Assembly (NCBI GenBank): GCA_963921425.1
Contig: OY992835.1
Location: forward strand, 1,860,001 to 1,924,000
Reading direction: 5' to 3'
Origin: Dryas octopetala
Taxonomy: Eukaryota; Streptophyta; Magnoliopsida; Rosales; Rosaceae
Length of the DNA stretch: 64,000 bases
This document shows, piece by piece, positions 62,340 to 64,000 of the stretch (positions within the stretch are counted from its first letter, which is position 1; each line of letters opens with the position of its first letter). The notes below the pieces were generated by a model. It was not told where the DNA came from and ran no database searches. It was given only the letters and a program-made list of their open reading frames with translations. The position numbers and the translations under genes are program-made.

Positions 62340-64000
62340 CTAGCCTCTCCGAGTGCGAAGCGGATTTTTCTATTGCGCATACGTTAATTTTTGGACATAT
62401 ATTCTATTTATTAATGTGCACCTTTGAAGATTTTTTGTTTTTAGTGTGAGAGTGTTTCATTTTTTTTTAGATTGGCATCAAATTTTTTACGCATACACCG
62501 TTGATTTGTTACAGTAGTTGTTGTTATGAGTCTAAGTATCGGGTTCATCCCAAGTAATACATGCGAGAGGCCGAATTTTCCCTTCTGACCAAATTGTCGT
62601 CGTATTTTGTAGTAAATGTTATCACTTTTTGAGTCATGGATTAACTGAGAATGCAATTACTAAATTTATTGAAATAGTTCTCAAAATATATGTGCAAATG
62701 AGCAATAAAGTTGTAGGGAAAACCACCCTAATCCATATGATTAGGTTGCTTATAAGTGACAAGTCATACGTTATCGGGTTGGAGCAAAACTTCTTTGTAC
62801 ACCACATTTCTGGTAAAAATGCCACTTGAACCTTAGTTGTTGACCTTGAAACCTCTCTCGATAAAGCCACATATAATTGCCCATGACTGAAAACATGATC
62901 TGGAAGATAAATACCTACGTGTGGTATTGTTTGACCTTGAGATTTGTTTATAGTCAAGGAGAAACTCAATTTAACTGGAAACTGCTTCCTTGTCAATTCG
63001 AATGGGAGTCCAGCAGTCTCTGCATTCTTTAGAGAAATTCTTAGTAGAAAAACTCTAGTTCCCGCAAATTGCCCAGTTAGAATTTCAGCGTCAATGAGGT
63101 TTTGGTAAGAACCACGGCACAATAATCTGGTACCATTACACAATCCCAATTTCGGATCAATATTCCTTAGCAACATGATTGGAGCACCTCTCTTTAACGT
63201 CAATTTGTGTGGCGGCAAACCACCAACCGTTATTGCATTTAAAAATTCTGGTTGATACAATTTCCTTGTGTCGTCCTCGACCTTGTCAAATGAATACAAA
63301 GTCTCTTCTATACCTGAAAAGATACCAATTATCTTTTCATTCAACATGTCAACAACTTCGTTTGTAGGGGTTATTAAGGCTCTTTCCACCATGTACCTTG
63401 CATCATATACATGATCTTCCAAATTAGGGAAAACCTCAGCAATCAGTTGATTAATGGATATATTGCTCGCTTTCCCACGATACAACCATATTTTCTAGTA
63501 TTTAATCATGTCATCCTTGACCACATGTTCTTCCCTATTGCCAACACGAAGTAAAAATTCAGAAAAGTGTTCATCATTTCTAGATCTCATATTTTCTTTG
63601 ACTTTCAGAATCTTTATTTGCGATCAAAATGATGCTTTCACCACACTGGCTTGAATTAGTTCAGCTTTGGTCCCTTTCGGAACTACGGGAAGAACTTGTC
63701 GAAAATCTCCACCAAAGATCATTATCTTCCCCCCAAACGGTAAATCGACATCTAATATATCTTTGAAAGTTCGATCCAATGCTTCAAAGGCATGACGATG
63801 CGCCATTGTGGCTTCATCCCAAATGATTGATGTTGTCCTTTGTATCAATTTTGCAAGATCAGATTGTTTACTAATAGAGCACGTTGATGATGCATTAGGG
63901 TTTAGTGGAATCTTGAATCTAGAATGGGCTGCCCTCCTACCCGGCAATATCGTAGCCGCTATTCCAGATGTTGCTGTTGGCAATGCTATAAGACCTAATC
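62340..64000 (-). mobile_element. 3' part of a Helitron, running off the right edge
   Basis: Downstream of the helicase on the minus strand the sequence is TCCGCTTCGCACTCGGA then GAGGCTAG followed by T. This has the form of a Helitron 3' terminus: a short hairpin with stem TCCG/CGGA near the end, then CTAG, with insertion before T. The left limit of the element is therefore 62340. The 5' end and Rep domain lie outside the window. The terminus call rests on a short motif and on the helicase next to it. Confidence 0.7.
62634..63983 (-). pseudogene. PIF1-type helicase of a Helitron, two in-frame stops
   Basis: One minus-strand frame from 63983 carries a motif II-like SIIWDEATMAHRHAFEAL, a motif III-like GGDFRQVLPVVPKG, ERALITPTNEVVDMLNEKI, TVGLPPHKL-type GGLPPHKLTLKRGAPIMLLRN, and NKSQGQTIP with GQLYVALSR, all typical of the Helitron helicase domain. 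In-frame stops at about 63622 and 63495 break it, and the last 70 codons after YVALSR are atypical. The Walker A motif and the Rep nuclease would lie to the right, outside the window. The copy is not functional as it stands. Confidence 0.85.

Overview
The window is nuclear DNA of a flowering plant, probably a eudicot and perhaps woody. I cannot name a genus from the sequence. The evidence is AT-rich intergenic DNA with long (CT/GA)n and (AT)n microsatellites, GT-AG introns, plant-specific gene families (NAC factor, PH-RCC1-FYVE-BRX protein, tau-class glutathione transferase) and a dense mix of plant transposons (copia, gypsy, CACTA, MULE, Harbinger, Helitron, SINE). It shows no bacterial operon, CRISPR array or phage.

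Three host genes look intact, all on the minus strand. (1) A six-exon NAC transcription factor, 17819 to 13418 (677 codons plus stop), carries two hydrophobic segments near its C-terminus and may be membrane-tethered. (2) A nine-exon PRAF/RLD-type protein, 33456 to 24261 (1057 codons plus stop), has PH, RCC1 repeats, FYVE and BRX domains in order. (3) A two-exon tau-class GST, 61773 to 60721, encodes 220 aa. A fourth host gene may enter from the left edge on the minus strand (two candidate exons, 1-533); I do not recognise it.

Layout. 1-600: possible unknown gene. 1053-1417: 41-bp minisatellite. 1808-4430: LTR-like fragment. 4574-8099: non-autonomous CACTA element with perfect ends, a TTT target duplication and gene-like cargo. 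9187-12000: decayed ORFs, a plant-mobile-domain pseudogene and a MuDR-type transposase pseudogene. 13418-17819: NAC gene. 19725-20375: Harbinger ORF1-like pseudogene. 21400-23700: dispersed repeat and gypsy gag/LTR remnant. 23886-33456: PRAF gene with a duplicated 3' flank. 34951-35068: SINE. 35228-35877: MULE-type MITE with a 9-bp target duplication. 36420-38614: truncated copia A. 38801-46606: copia B, split by a 2.84-kb solo LTR. 47153-47541: hairpin MITE. 48870-50120: long-TIR foldback element. 50130-51325: gypsy pol remnant. 52086-56746: transposon-protein pseudogene split by a second, 3.07-kb solo LTR of the same family. 56880-57650: copia RNase H remnant. 58624-59450: recent 424-bp tandem duplication. 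60721-61773: GST. 62340-64000: 3' end of a Helitron with a broken PIF1-type helicase.

The genes share strand but no evident pathway. Most of the sequence is nested, decayed mobile DNA, and several insertions can be ordered in time from intact target duplications. I saw no wholly new system. The strongest signals are the nested solo LTRs with their unrelated internal arrays, the gene-carrying CACTA element, the TIR elements with readable target duplications and the Helitron terminus. All exon boundaries were read by eye from GT/AG sites, reading frame and family resemblance; no alignment or transcript data were available.
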